From positions 1 to 6,980 of the forward strand of contig CAJUAE010000143.1 in NCBI GenBank assembly GCA_910583965.1: 6,980 bases of DNA. The letters are read 5' to 3'. Both the position numbers and the translations under genes were made by a program. Below, piece by piece: positions 1 through 5,839 of the stretch. Source of the stretch: an uncultured Lachnospiraceae bacterium (GTDB lineage Bacteria; Bacillota; Clostridia; Lachnospirales; Lachnospiraceae). Each line of letters begins with the position of its first letter. Position 1 is the stretch's first letter. Under the pieces are notes generated by a model. The model was not told the origin of the DNA. It did no database searches and saw only the letters and a program-made list of their open reading frames with translations.

Positions 1-114
1 CAAAAAATTAAATGTATCCTCCAATCGAACCATCGTTATTTTAGATTCTGGCAATGCTTTCCTATTAAAATTTTCTGCATTACTAATCTCTACTGGTATT
101 CTATTTTCTATCAT
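1..114 (-). CDS. N-terminal part of an unidentified gene cut by the window edge
   Basis: An open frame of 38 codons runs from the ATG at 114 off the low-coordinate end of the window. An AAAGGG ribosome binding site lies 7 nt upstream of the ATG. The product begins 'MIENRIPVEISNAENFNRK' and contains 'KITMVRLEDTFNF'. The start overlaps the stop of the 30-codon ORF in an ATGA junction, which supports real translation. Too little is present to name a family. By position it is probably a further member of the immunity array. Confidence 0.6.
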   Translation of the reverse strand, partial: MIENRIPVEISNAENFNRKALPESKITMVRLEDTFNFL

Positions 115-203
115 ATATAAACCCTTTCTAGAGTTCTTTTTTCATTTTTCTTTGATTGGACTTCTTCATATATTTTATTTTTTCGCTTTGTATTCTCCAG
201 CAT
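111..203 (-). CDS. Small ORF of 30 codons, highly basic, coupled to the downstream gene
   Basis: An ATG with AGGA five bases upstream opens 30 codons. The TGA stop overlaps the ATG of the next gene by four nucleotides (ATGA). The peptide starts 'MLENTKRKNKIYEEVQSKK' and ends 'RTLERVYI'. It is about half Lys, Arg and Glu, has no Cys, Gly, Pro or Trp, and looks like a single charged helix. It could be a real small protein, a leader peptide coupling translation into the next gene, or the surviving end of a toxin or linker. The charge pattern loosely recalls the basic linker of the toxin at 3049-4059, but I see no alignable identity. Confidence 0.4.
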   Translation of the reverse strand: MLENTKRKNKIYEEVQSKKNEKRTLERVYI

Positions 204-221
204 TCGCTTCCTAATGTATCT

Positions 222-884
222 CTATATATAATTTTTATCCCAAAAACGGCTTGTTTTATAGAGCCTTTGATAGACATCTGTTCTATCTATTTGTTCCCAT
301 TCTAAAACAGCAAAATCCTCAGGTACCTGTTTTGTTAATTGGTGAGATAATATGATTTGACTTTTATTCGAGAATATCAATACCAGTCCAACTTCTCTTG
401 GCAGCGCAAAATATGTTGGGCTATGCGGTTCTAGCTTGATTATCTCAAATCCAATTAAAGTTTCATGAATCAAACTAGCAAAAAACTTTGTTGAATATTT
501 CTTATCATCAGCTTTTATTGGAAATAGATCTTCTGCGTTCCTTAATTGCTCTGAACGATATTGTTCCTCATATCTTTCTGCCCAGGCTATAACACTACAT
601 ATCTCCTCGTCACTATTAAATCCTATGGCAGTTCCATTATCAAACTCTATAACCAATGAACCTACCGATAAAGAAAAAGCCAAATTTTCATCAAGACCAT
701 ACTCTTTGGAAAAATCCTCTTTCGGGCCAATCCCATATCTAATCATTTGATCTACTTTACTATTTAAGGCACTCCTTATCAATTTTTCCTGATTAGAAAT
801 TATATCTGGTTCATAAATGTTAAAATCTATCACAGTTTCTTCTCCCTGTATTGTCAAATATCTGTAATTCAATAAAAAAACCAT
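222..884 (-). CDS. Uncharacterised immunity-array protein, about 220 residues
   Basis: The frame runs from the ATG at 884 to a TAG stop. The ATG directly follows an in-frame TAA and has only a GAGAG site 11 nt away. A GTG at 833 has a better AGGGAG site 8 nt upstream, and would give a 203-residue protein beginning at 'IDFNIYEPDII'. The true start is therefore undecided. Visible features are a helix with 'NQEKLIRSALNSKVDQMIRY' (31-50), beta segments 'SLSVGSLVIEFDNGTAIGF' (71-89), a polar helix at 92-116, and 'TKFFASLIHETLIGFEIIKL' (132-151). Then come 'EVGLVLIFSNKSQIILSHQL' (164-183) and an acidic-aromatic end. The 'SLVIEFDNG' and 'LVLIFSN.SQI.LS' strands look like two half-domains of one beta-rich fold, as in small immunity or ligand-sensing proteins. 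I do not recognise a family. It lies 48 nt after the previous gene, so co-transcription is likely. Confidence 0.72.
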   Translation of the reverse strand: MVFLLNYRYLTIQGEETVIDFNIYEPDIISNQEKLIRSALNSKVDQMIRYGIGPKEDFSKEYGLDENLAFSLSVGSLVIEFDNGTAIGFNSDEEICSVIAWAERYEEQYRSEQLRNAEDLFPIKADDKKYSTKFFASLIHETLIGFEIIKLEPHSPTYFALPREVGLVLIFSNKSQIILSHQLTKQVPEDFAVLEWEQIDRTDVYQRLYKTSRFWDKNYI

Positions 885-932
885 TTATCTAAGATCTCTC
901 ACCATTATATAAAATAGAAACAGCTCCTAAAA

Positions 933-1409
933 TTATGGCATAGGCGGAGCCTGTACATAATTTTCATACCAATTAGACAATGGATAAAGACTTAAATCAA
1001 AAATATAAAGTCCACGTTCTTTATATGTAAAATTATATCCATTCTCTAAAAGTTGAATTAGTGGATCATAGACAGAAATATAATGTGCAACATTAGGGTT
1101 TTTCTCTGAAAACCTTGCTAACTGCAAATAAAATTCTAAAGTACATTTTGGTATCCATTGACCCTTTACTCTTTCTGGTACTTCCACCTTACAACAGTCC
1201 AAACTGAACTTTTCTGTATCACCTAATATCTCAGCAATATTCGTAATCAATGGCAATATGGGAGAAATTGACTGTTGACTGTAAAACGCAGCCATTCTAC
1301 GCAAATACTCATATCCTAAATATTCCACTTTCGTTAATTCTGCATCTGGATTTCCAAACTTCTCCCAATTAATATGATTGATTTTGTTAAGTGCATTCTC
1401 AAAATACAT
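933..1409 (-). CDS. Probable immunity protein of unrecognised family, 158 residues
   Basis: The ATG at 1409 has AAAGGTG 7 nt upstream. A TTG two codons earlier is nearly fused to the same site and was rejected. The N-terminal half is helical: 'FENALNKINHINWEKFG' (3-19) and a long helix pair at about 24-64. A Cys-Cys pair lies at 72-73, then 'GQWIPKCTLEFYLQLARF' (83-100). The C-terminal half is strand-rich with 'VYDPLIQLLENGYNFTYKER' (113-132) and a 'YPLSNWYENY' end (142-151). The D-P-L-I-x-L-L-x-x-G pattern followed by a strand and a P-L-x-x-W end recalls small immunity proteins in polymorphic-toxin loci, though no named family came to mind. The protein is soluble, without membrane or signal segments. 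About 120 nt separate it from the preceding gene. That gap holds no clear promoter or terminator, so it may belong to the same transcript. Immunity function is positional inference. Confidence 0.72.
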   Translation of the reverse strand: MYFENALNKINHINWEKFGNPDAELTKVEYLGYEYLRRMAAFYSQQSISPILPLITNIAEILGDTEKFSLDCCKVEVPERVKGQWIPKCTLEFYLQLARFSEKNPNVAHYISVYDPLIQLLENGYNFTYKERGLYIFDLSLYPLSNWYENYVQAPPMP

Positions 1410-1529
1410 ATACAATCACCTTTAATACATAACTTTTCATATTGAAATCATACTTACTGTTCCTTTTACTATTCTGGTAGTGTAATATAATTGTGCAAAA
1501 AATAATATCGTTCCGTTTTTTTAAGATTG
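1410..1529. other. Intergenic spacer of 120 bases without a gene
   Basis: This AT-rich spacer lies between two immunity-like genes. On the minus strand a TTGCAC and a CAGAAT lie 16 bp apart, a weak promoter-like pair. Two very short frames also occur, 4 codons and 13 codons, the latter overlapping the next start. None is convincing. No terminator is visible. Confidence 0.4.
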
Positions 1530-1955
1530 TTAATCTTCTATTTCTCTCAATTCCAAAGAACCAGTAACAAAAACATGTTCTCCTACTTTGTAATCTATCG
1601 CACTCTCAAATTCAATCACTATATTATCATTTAATATTGATGAAAATGCATACAACGAATATTCATCAATGATTTCAGTCACTTCTATAATTGCGTTAAT
1701 ATGTGGAGATGACTGAATATTTTGATTATAATAAAGTTCTTCTTCTACTCTTTGACTAAAAGTTACTAACTCAATTGATAAATTCCCTTCTAACACATCT
1801 CCTTTTTTCTTTTTTCTTGATTGCTCACCATTTTCTAAATATTCATCATACTCAAAGAAATGTACATTTATTTTTATACTTTGCCCAATCTCTTCAATTA
1901 TTGCAAATCTCTCATAACCATCTGATTGAATTTCATTGATTATATACCTTTTCAT
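1530..1955 (-). CDS. Probable immunity protein, beta-rich (OB-like), 141 residues
   Basis: The ATG at 1955 is chosen because AAGGA lies 7 nt upstream. A frame extension to 1997 overlaps the preceding small ORF and lacks such a site. The protein opens 'MKRYIINEIQSDGYERFAII' (1-20). Alternating strands follow, such as 'KINVHFFEYDEYL' (28-40), and a basic Lys-rich loop lies at about 46-51. 'KGDVLEGNLSIELVTF' (51-66) comes next, and the C-terminal strands 'YKVGEHVFVTGSLELREIE' (122-140) close the protein. Phrases such as K-G-D-x-L-E-G and V-G-E-H-V-x-V-T-G recall small beta-barrel (OB-type) proteins found among Firmicute immunity genes, but I cannot give a family name. It is soluble, with no signal peptide. 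It sits directly after the 49-codon toxin-tip ORF, which suggests it is that toxin's partner. The gene call is firm; the role is inferred from context. Confidence 0.75.
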   Translation of the reverse strand: MKRYIINEIQSDGYERFAIIEEIGQSIKINVHFFEYDEYLENGEQSRKKKKGDVLEGNLSIELVTFSQRVEEELYYNQNIQSSPHINAIIEVTEIIDEYSLYAFSSILNDNIVIEFESAIDYKVGEHVFVTGSLELREIED

Positions 1956-1965
1956 TTCATTATCC

Positions 1966-2115
1966 TTATTGCATCTTATTAAATGTTTTTGAATCACTTG
2001 GCATCATAGATTGAATTTTTCCATCACGCACTATTACTACAACCCCTTTTTTTGGCTTATCCGCACCATCTATATAATAAACAAATCTTTTTTCAACGAT
2101 ATTTTGAAAAAACAT
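1966..2115 (-). CDS. Small ORF of 49 codons resembling the C-terminal end of a nuclease-type toxin (orphan tip)
   Basis: An ATG preceded by AAAGAGGTG at good spacing opens 49 codons ending in TAA. The product starts 'MFFQNIVEKRFVYYIDG' and continues with 'GVVVIVRDGKIQSMMPSD' before ending in 'TFNKMQ'. The strand-turn-strand 'VVVIVRDGKI' followed by 'S-M-M-P-S-D…F-N' resembles the last strands of RNase toxins at the end of CdiA- or Rhs-type polymorphic toxins. In-frame reading upstream of the ATG meets a TAG stop after eight codons, so no longer toxin is encoded here now. The stop lies immediately before the AAGGA site of the next gene, whose ATG is only 10 nt downstream. That tight spacing fits a toxin-remnant plus cognate-immunity pair captured as a cassette. 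Alternatively it is a real small protein. Translation is supported by the ribosome binding site; the toxin-tip reading is inference from pattern memory. Confidence 0.55.
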   Translation of the reverse strand: MFFQNIVEKRFVYYIDGADKPKKGVVVIVRDGKIQSMMPSDSKTFNKMQ

Positions 2116-2129
2116 ATTTACACCTCTTT

Positions 2130-2143
2130 TTAGATATGTCTAA
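2130..2143. repeat. Short inverted repeat just upstream of a ribosome binding site
   Basis: The arms TTAGA and TCTAA are separated by 4 nt. On the minus strand the repeat ends next to the AAAGAGGTG site of the 49-codon ORF. Five A/T-rich base pairs make a weak hairpin and no U-run follows, so it is not a terminator. Any regulatory role is speculative. Confidence 0.2.
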
Positions 2144-2172
2144 GATACTAATTTTATCTATTCCTTTTGAAT

Positions 2173-2652
2173 TCACTCATTCATAGTTGATATAATATTG
2201 TCCGCTATTTGCATGTAATCCTCTAAGCTTCTATCCTTATCATCAAACCGTCTAATCCAAACCTGCCGAATGTATTCTGCAAGTTCCCTTATATCCTTTA
2301 TTTTATATGCCACTTCTTCAACCTCACATAATGCATTATAATATTTGTCATCTTCCCATGATTCTTCAGCATTTTTATCAATACCCAGCCATTCATTAAA
2401 ACAGGCTGTCAATGTTACAAAGTCGTGATATATATCGTCAGAACTTACAAATCCCCCTTCCCATTGTAATTTTCCAATTTCAGTTGAACTAACGCAGAGT
2501 AGCTCCTCATCAATATTCATTTCTAACGCAACCCTCTTTTTTGCTTTCTGCGCCTCCTCTTCTGAAAGATATAAACCAATCAGATTATATTCTTCTGTCT
2601 CAAAATCACCATAGTCTACCTCTTTATCATACTCCAACATATGTACTCTCAT
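2173..2652 (-). CDS. DUF7336-like protein with helical C-terminal extension, probable immunity protein
   Basis: A protein of 159 residues from the ATG at 2652, which has AGGAG 11 nt upstream. An in-frame GTG at 2664 lies inside the same purine-rich site and would add four residues. The ATG gives the 'MRVHMLEYD' opening expected of the family. Residues 1-70 repeat the layout of the preceding gene: an N-terminal strand, 'YNLIGLYLSEEEAQKAKKR' (22-40), then 'STEIGKLQWEGGFV' (56-69), aligning with 'YEVGKDYWRKEF' of its neighbour. Residues 75-159 are an acidic helical extension not present in the 85-residue neighbour. The protein is soluble with no membrane segment. The gene begins 30 nt after the stop of the previous one, consistent with co-transcription. 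It may neutralise a sibling toxin or be a second immunity factor for the upstream one. No experimental family function is known to me. Confidence 0.78.
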   Translation of the reverse strand: MRVHMLEYDKEVDYGDFETEEYNLIGLYLSEEEAQKAKKRVALEMNIDEELLCVSSTEIGKLQWEGGFVSSDDIYHDFVTLTACFNEWLGIDKNAEESWEDDKYYNALCEVEEVAYKIKDIRELAEYIRQVWIRRFDDKDRSLEDYMQIADNIISTMNE

Positions 2653-2682
2653 AAATATAATCACTCCTCACCTCTTATCTTT

Positions 2683-2940
2683 TTAGACACATTTATCTAT
2701 TCCTTCTGGCAGAAATTCTTTCCGCCAGTAATCTTTTCCTACTTCATACTCAAATATTTTAAAACATGATTCGGGATAATCTCTAAATCCAACATATGTT
2801 TTAAATAATTTAATTATAGGTTCACATTCCTCTTTTGTTTCAAAATAACCTATTCTTTTGATCTTTTTATAAATAATTTCATCAACCATCTCATCATAAA
2901 TATGATATAAAGCATATATTTTTATACTAGAATTAATCAA
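2683..2940 (-). CDS. Small DUF7336-like protein, probable immunity protein of the adjacent toxin
   Basis: A protein of 85 residues starting at TTG, supported by AAGGAG 9 nt upstream. The nearby ATGATG pair is out of frame. The layout matches what I recall of DUF7336: an opening strand 'IKIYALYHIYD' (6-16), then 'KRIGYFETKEECEPIIKLF' (28-46), where a small helix packs after the G-Y/I-x-S/T-x-E-E motif. 'GFRDYPESCFKIFEYEVGKD' (51-70) and a Trp-containing end 'YWRKEF' (71-76) follow. The protein is soluble and acidic to neutral, with no signal peptide. It is the first gene after the toxin, about 108 nt downstream, so it is the leading candidate for the cognate immunity protein. The next gene has the same layout in its first half, suggesting duplication or cassette stacking. 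The gene is near certain, the DUF assignment moderate, and the immunity role inferred from position. Confidence 0.78.
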   Translation of the reverse strand: MINSSIKIYALYHIYDEMVDEIIYKKIKRIGYFETKEECEPIIKLFKTYVGFRDYPESCFKIFEYEVGKDYWRKEFLPEGIDKCV

Positions 2941-3014
2941 TTACAAATTCTCCTTCCATCATAATTTCTCGTTCTTAGTAAAGCTGACAGAAAGCAGATT
3001 CTCATATATACTCT

Positions 3015-3044
3015 CTAATAACAGCTTTTTCTAACTTGTGTCAA
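3015..3044 (-). promoter_or_regulatory. Candidate sigma-A promoter for the immunity array
   Basis: Read on the minus strand, a perfect TTGACA (3044-3039) begins 4 nt after the toxin stop codon. It is followed after 18 bp by TATTAG (3020-3015), a 4-of-6 match to TATAAT. About 75 nt of leader then precede the first immunity-like start. A separate promoter would let immunity genes be expressed without the toxin, which makes biological sense. The -10 is imperfect and the assignment rests on pattern only. Confidence 0.35.
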
Positions 3045-3048
3045 CAAA

Positions 3049-4059
3049 TCAATCCATGAAATCGTTATCAAAATGCTTTTTTAACTGATTAAAAAGACTT
3101 CCTGCACCAGTATCTTTAGGATCATATTCCCCCAATTCTTCCATAATCCGTTTTGCCGCATCCTTTCCAGCTTCTCCTTTATACGGATATCGTCCTTTAT
3201 ATCTGTTTGGTATTTCATCTTTTGTTTTCTTTTTTGTTTTATTAGATGGTCTCCTTTTTTTATGTTCTTTCTCTTCAGATGGTGCGTTTTTCTGCTTACT
3301 CTGCTCGATATATACACCATTCCCGCTCTGTTGTTCCTCGTCCTCCTGCATGAAATCTTCAAGCAAAAGTGTTTTAGGCAGTATATCAAACACCTCGTTT
3401 GACTTTATATTGCTATTAAACACTGTATCCAAAATCATAGCTGTGGCACCTGTTGAAATTATTATTTCACTTGTAGTAAGTCCACCGCCAATTCCAGTTA
3501 ATATTCCTCCAAAACTAGTAGCTCCTCCAGATGTCATTATAACAGTTCCTGCCGTTGTTGTAAAAGCAATATCTCCTTCTAATATTACGCCTGCTGCCGC
3601 AGGTACAGCCGCTATAATCCCATATACAGCAGCACCTGCCATAAAACCAATACAGCCACCTGTTATCAATCCTCCCCAATATTCTCCCCAGCTTCTATTA
3701 TAACCTGTTTTTGAATCATTGATTGCCGTTCCTATAGCGACTGCACCTACACCTATCGCTGCACCTCCTAATGCACAGGCTAATGGTGCCAGTGCTGCAC
3801 CTCCTGTCACGACAACTGCTATCGCCACACCTGCAAGGACTGCTGCGATTGCTAATCCTGTGATTAACTGCCCTATTACATTATTCTTCACTGCTAGTTC
3901 AGTTGGCTCATCATCAATAACAGGATAACTTTCTTTATGTGTTGTCCTAATTCTAGTATAGCTCCCAAACATATTAAGTTCTCCGCCTTCTAGGCTGAGC
4001 ATAGTCAATCCACTGCTTGGATCTGCTAGTGCATATCTTCCATTTACAATGTTAGCCAT
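3049..4059 (-). CDS. Putative polymorphic toxin/effector with hydrophobic core and short C-terminal tip
   Basis: A protein of 336 residues; the ATG has AAAGGTGA about 7 nt upstream. Four regions are visible. Residues 1-60 are a polar, probably beta-rich N-terminus ('YALADPSSGLTMLSLEGG') that could dock on the spike. Residues 61-112, 129-160 and 166-211 are Gly/Ala/Ile/Val-rich hydrophobic blocks with several possible membrane helices. Residues 212-285 form a linker with an acidic patch (235-242) and then a strongly basic Lys/Arg stretch (266-280). Residues 286-336 form a compact tip including 'KDAAKRIMEELGEYD' and 'GAGSLFNQLKKHF'. That tip resembles endings I recall from Rhs- and WXG-type polymorphic toxins with a 'DAAKRIM…G.GS.FN.IKK' pattern, whose activity I cannot name. 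No catalytic motif is evident. It follows the VgrG-like gene and precedes small immunity-like genes, the classic cargo position. Alternatively it could be a membrane-acting effector whose tip is only a recognition element. Toxin identity is inference; the gene itself is certain. Confidence 0.78.
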   Translation of the reverse strand: MANIVNGRYALADPSSGLTMLSLEGGELNMFGSYTRIRTTHKESYPVIDDEPTELAVKNNVIGQLITGLAIAAVLAGVAIAVVVTGGAALAPLACALGGAAIGVGAVAIGTAINDSKTGYNRSWGEYWGGLITGGCIGFMAGAAVYGIIAAVPAAAGVILEGDIAFTTTAGTVIMTSGGATSFGGILTGIGGGLTTSEIIISTGATAMILDTVFNSNIKSNEVFDILPKTLLLEDFMQEDEEQQSGNGVYIEQSKQKNAPSEEKEHKKRRPSNKTKKKTKDEIPNRYKGRYPYKGEAGKDAAKRIMEELGEYDPKDTGAGSLFNQLKKHFDNDFMD

Positions 4060-4078
4060 ACTTTTTTCACCTTTTCTT

Positions 4079-5410
4079 TTATCTCTCGGGATTTCTCAAT
4101 AGATTCAGTGGACCAGTTGTCTCAATCGTTACAGATTTCGCATCAATTCCAATTCCCATTACTGCTGAAATGTTCATAGCTGTCCCGCTTTCTACCTTAA
4201 TTCCTATCTCATCTTGTAAAGACATCTTATGACTTGACTTTTTTATATCGAATCCTATATCTTCAGATTCAAGATACAACCGTTTTCCTTCTGTTGTTGT
4301 TAACGCTCGTTTAGAAGTATCTGTCATCTCATTACAGGTAGCACCATTGTATCGAATACAATTGACTGCCACTGCATTGCGCTCATCTTCATCAGGAAAG
4401 TACAAGGACACTGTTGTTCCATTTTCCGGCATACAGTACATAATACTTCCTGTATCTGGCACCCATTTGTAAGGATATGCTGATGTTGCACTTTGTGTCT
4501 TATCTATCTCTAAATGTAATTTTACAGAATCTCCTTCTCTGGCTATTACAGTTCCATGAATAGATCTGCCAGAAAATAAAGGGTTATACATTTTCTTTAC
4601 TGCTATAAGACAACTGTTCCCCAAAAGATATGTAAATCGAAACTCTCCCCTTTGTAGTTTAATTTGTTTTTCCAACACTTTCCATATATTTCCTGCATAT
4701 CTTACATTGGCACCCATTCTATAATCTTCACCACATTCAATTGTATAGTATGTAAAGTTTCTCTGACTGTAACCTGACGCTAATCCTCCCAGATCATAAA
4801 ATGTGCTGCTAATGCCATGCGTATATTCTTTCGTTTCAGGGTTGATAATATCTCCGCCACAGTCAGGTATTCCCATCCACATGTATACTCCATGACGACA
4901 TACTTCAGGATAGATTACTGTCCCTACCATGCTTGCCATCCTCTTTGCAAACTCCCAGTTCGTTTCAGTATATTGTATCATGGGGCGCATTGGTTTTTCA
5001 TTATCGTCAGTTGTACAGATACAATATGCATTTGGCGTAGATATTATAGCTTTCTTCACAATTTCTGTATAGGACAGTTCTGTATTCTGAAATGACATAG
5101 ACTCTTTCTTCCTGTCAAGAGCTATGCTGCCAGATATCAACTGTATTTCCACTCTGTAAACCGCAGCTGCTTCCTGCTTCCACACAGCATTTTCTACAAG
5201 TCCGCAAAACAATATTCTTCCCTCTGTTAGACTTACTGTCACTTCCTGTTCTATTTCTGACGCTTGCCATCTTACAAGGTCTGTTATGTCTTTTGCAATT
5301 CCCTTAATTACTGCTGTAGCATGTGCATTCGATAAGATGTGTGCCTCAAAGTCTGTCAACATCGTAATTCCAAATGCTCCCGTTATGACCACATTATCAT
5401 GTACTGTCAT
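4079..5410 (-). CDS. VgrG/Pvc8-type contractile injection system hub (phage gpD/gp5-like)
   Basis: A protein of 443 residues from the ATG at 5410, which has GGAGG 4 nt upstream and lies 16 nt after the DUF4280 stop. A frame extension to 5464 overlaps DUF4280 and has poorer ribosome binding sites, so it was not used. Residues about 1-260 read as the phage late-control gpD/VgrG ring region. The key marker is 'YTETNWEFAKRMASMVGTVI' at 147-166, matching the conserved Y-x-E-T-x-WEF-KR pattern. Residues about 284-355 look like the gp5 OB-fold: 'GTVIAREGDSVKLHLEID' followed by 'WVPDTGS', 'MPENGTTVSLYFPDEDERNAV'-type strands and the 'VN-C-I' end. Residues 370-438 form short beta-repeats typical of a spike stem. 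The protein would form the trimeric spike on which the DUF4280 tip sits, and would carry cargo out of the cell. It is shorter than most Gram-negative VgrG proteins, lacking a long C-terminal needle or fused effector domain. The toxin gene follows after 19 nt. Confidence 0.88.
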   Translation of the reverse strand: MTVHDNVVITGAFGITMLTDFEAHILSNAHATAVIKGIAKDITDLVRWQASEIEQEVTVSLTEGRILFCGLVENAVWKQEAAAVYRVEIQLISGSIALDRKKESMSFQNTELSYTEIVKKAIISTPNAYCICTTDDNEKPMRPMIQYTETNWEFAKRMASMVGTVIYPEVCRHGVYMWMGIPDCGGDIINPETKEYTHGISSTFYDLGGLASGYSQRNFTYYTIECGEDYRMGANVRYAGNIWKVLEKQIKLQRGEFRFTYLLGNSCLIAVKKMYNPLFSGRSIHGTVIAREGDSVKLHLEIDKTQSATSAYPYKWVPDTGSIMYCMPENGTTVSLYFPDEDERNAVAVNCIRYNGATCNEMTDTSKRALTTTEGKRLYLESEDIGFDIKKSSHKMSLQDEIGIKVESGTAMNISAVMGIGIDAKSVTIETTGPLNLLRNPER

Positions 5411-5426
5411 TTTTCCTCCATTCCCA

Positions 5427-5834
5427 TCAGTCCTCATATTCCTGACCTGATGTCTTTGGCTCAATTATCCCCCCACATGCACATACTAAATAAGAATCCA
5501 TTGTGACTGTCTTACCATATGGATTGTTCCATTTTCCTATAATATCTGGTGTGCATCTGCTTCCCTGAACATCATCCACCTGTTCTGTGCTCCCTTCTGG
5601 TACATAACCAGCCAGCCTTACAACCTCTGCGCCTTCTGGCGGTGTTTCACTACAGCAAACTCCAAAATAAGAGATATTTTCAGGTGTACAGTCATCATCT
5701 GTAATCTGTGGATGTTCATATGCATAAACCCCATGACTCTGTGGAAGGTTCAACCGCCTTGGATGGGTTCCCTGTCTGCAACAAAGCATCGCTCCTCTCA
5801 CCAAATATTCCCCTCGGCTTGTCTCATCTGCCAT
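5427..5834 (-). CDS. DUF4280 PAAR-like spike-tip protein
   Basis: A protein of 135 residues starting at the ATG at 5834, 5 nt after the previous stop, with AAAGG about 9 nt upstream. An ATG three codons earlier abuts its Shine-Dalgarno and is unlikely. DUF4280 hallmarks are seen at both ends: 'EYLVRGAMLCCRQGTH' at residues 9-24, and 'MDSYLVCACGGIIEPKTSGQ' at 112-131, the family's usual Cys-rich, Gly-Gly, TSGQ closing motif. Eight cysteines are present (18, 19, 49, 60, 61, 94, 118, 120), several in adjacent pairs, consistent with metal binding or a disulfide-stabilised cone. DUF4280 proteins are PAAR-like and are thought to sharpen the tip of VgrG-type spikes and carry effectors. Here the domain is a free-standing gene directly before the VgrG-like hub and is not fused to a toxin. 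That suggests it caps the hub as a separate subunit. The family call is firm; the tip role rests on family knowledge and context. Confidence 0.9.
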   Translation of the reverse strand: MADETSRGEYLVRGAMLCCRQGTHPRRLNLPQSHGVYAYEHPQITDDDCTPENISYFGVCCSETPPEGAEVVRLAGYVPEGSTEQVDDVQGSRCTPDIIGKWNNPYGKTVTMDSYLVCACGGIIEPKTSGQEYED

Positions 5835-5839
5835 TTTTA

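Noticed and set aside
885..932. TATAAT-like hexamer in the 48-nt gap before the gene at 222-884
   Set aside because: No acceptable -35 element is found 16-18 bp upstream, and such A/T hexamers are expected by chance in this DNA.
1410..1434. Thirteen-codon frame beginning MKSYVLKVI before the gene at 933-1409
   Set aside because: It has no ribosome binding site of its own and contains the site of the real gene; probably chance.
1523..1537. Inverted repeat AAGATT-3 nt-AATCTT at the end of the gene at 1530-1955, considered as a terminator
   Set aside because: On the transcribed minus strand the stem is followed by a run of A, not U, and the stem is a six-pair A/T-rich one overlapping the stop codon.
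3081..3389. Second minus-strand frame inside the toxin gene
   Set aside because: It is a shifted reading of the Lys/Arg-rich linker and tip. Its basic composition follows from the AAA-rich codons of the real gene.
3350..3928. Plus-strand open frames opposite the toxin gene (3350-3703 and 3719-3928)
   Set aside because: They are rich in Pro, Ala, Ile and Thr because they are the complement of the Gly/Ala-rich hydrophobic region. No supporting ribosome binding site was noted, and the minus-strand gene is clearly real.
4817..5095. Plus-strand frame opposite the VgrG-like gene
   Set aside because: It lies wholly inside a well-supported minus-strand gene and its product has no recognisable domain; likewise the plus-strand frames at 5712-5999 and 6364-6561.
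5411..5464. N-terminal extension of the VgrG-like protein overlapping DUF4280
   Set aside because: The ATG at 5410 has GGAGG directly upstream and fits the gap after the DUF4280 stop. The extension's starts have weaker sites.
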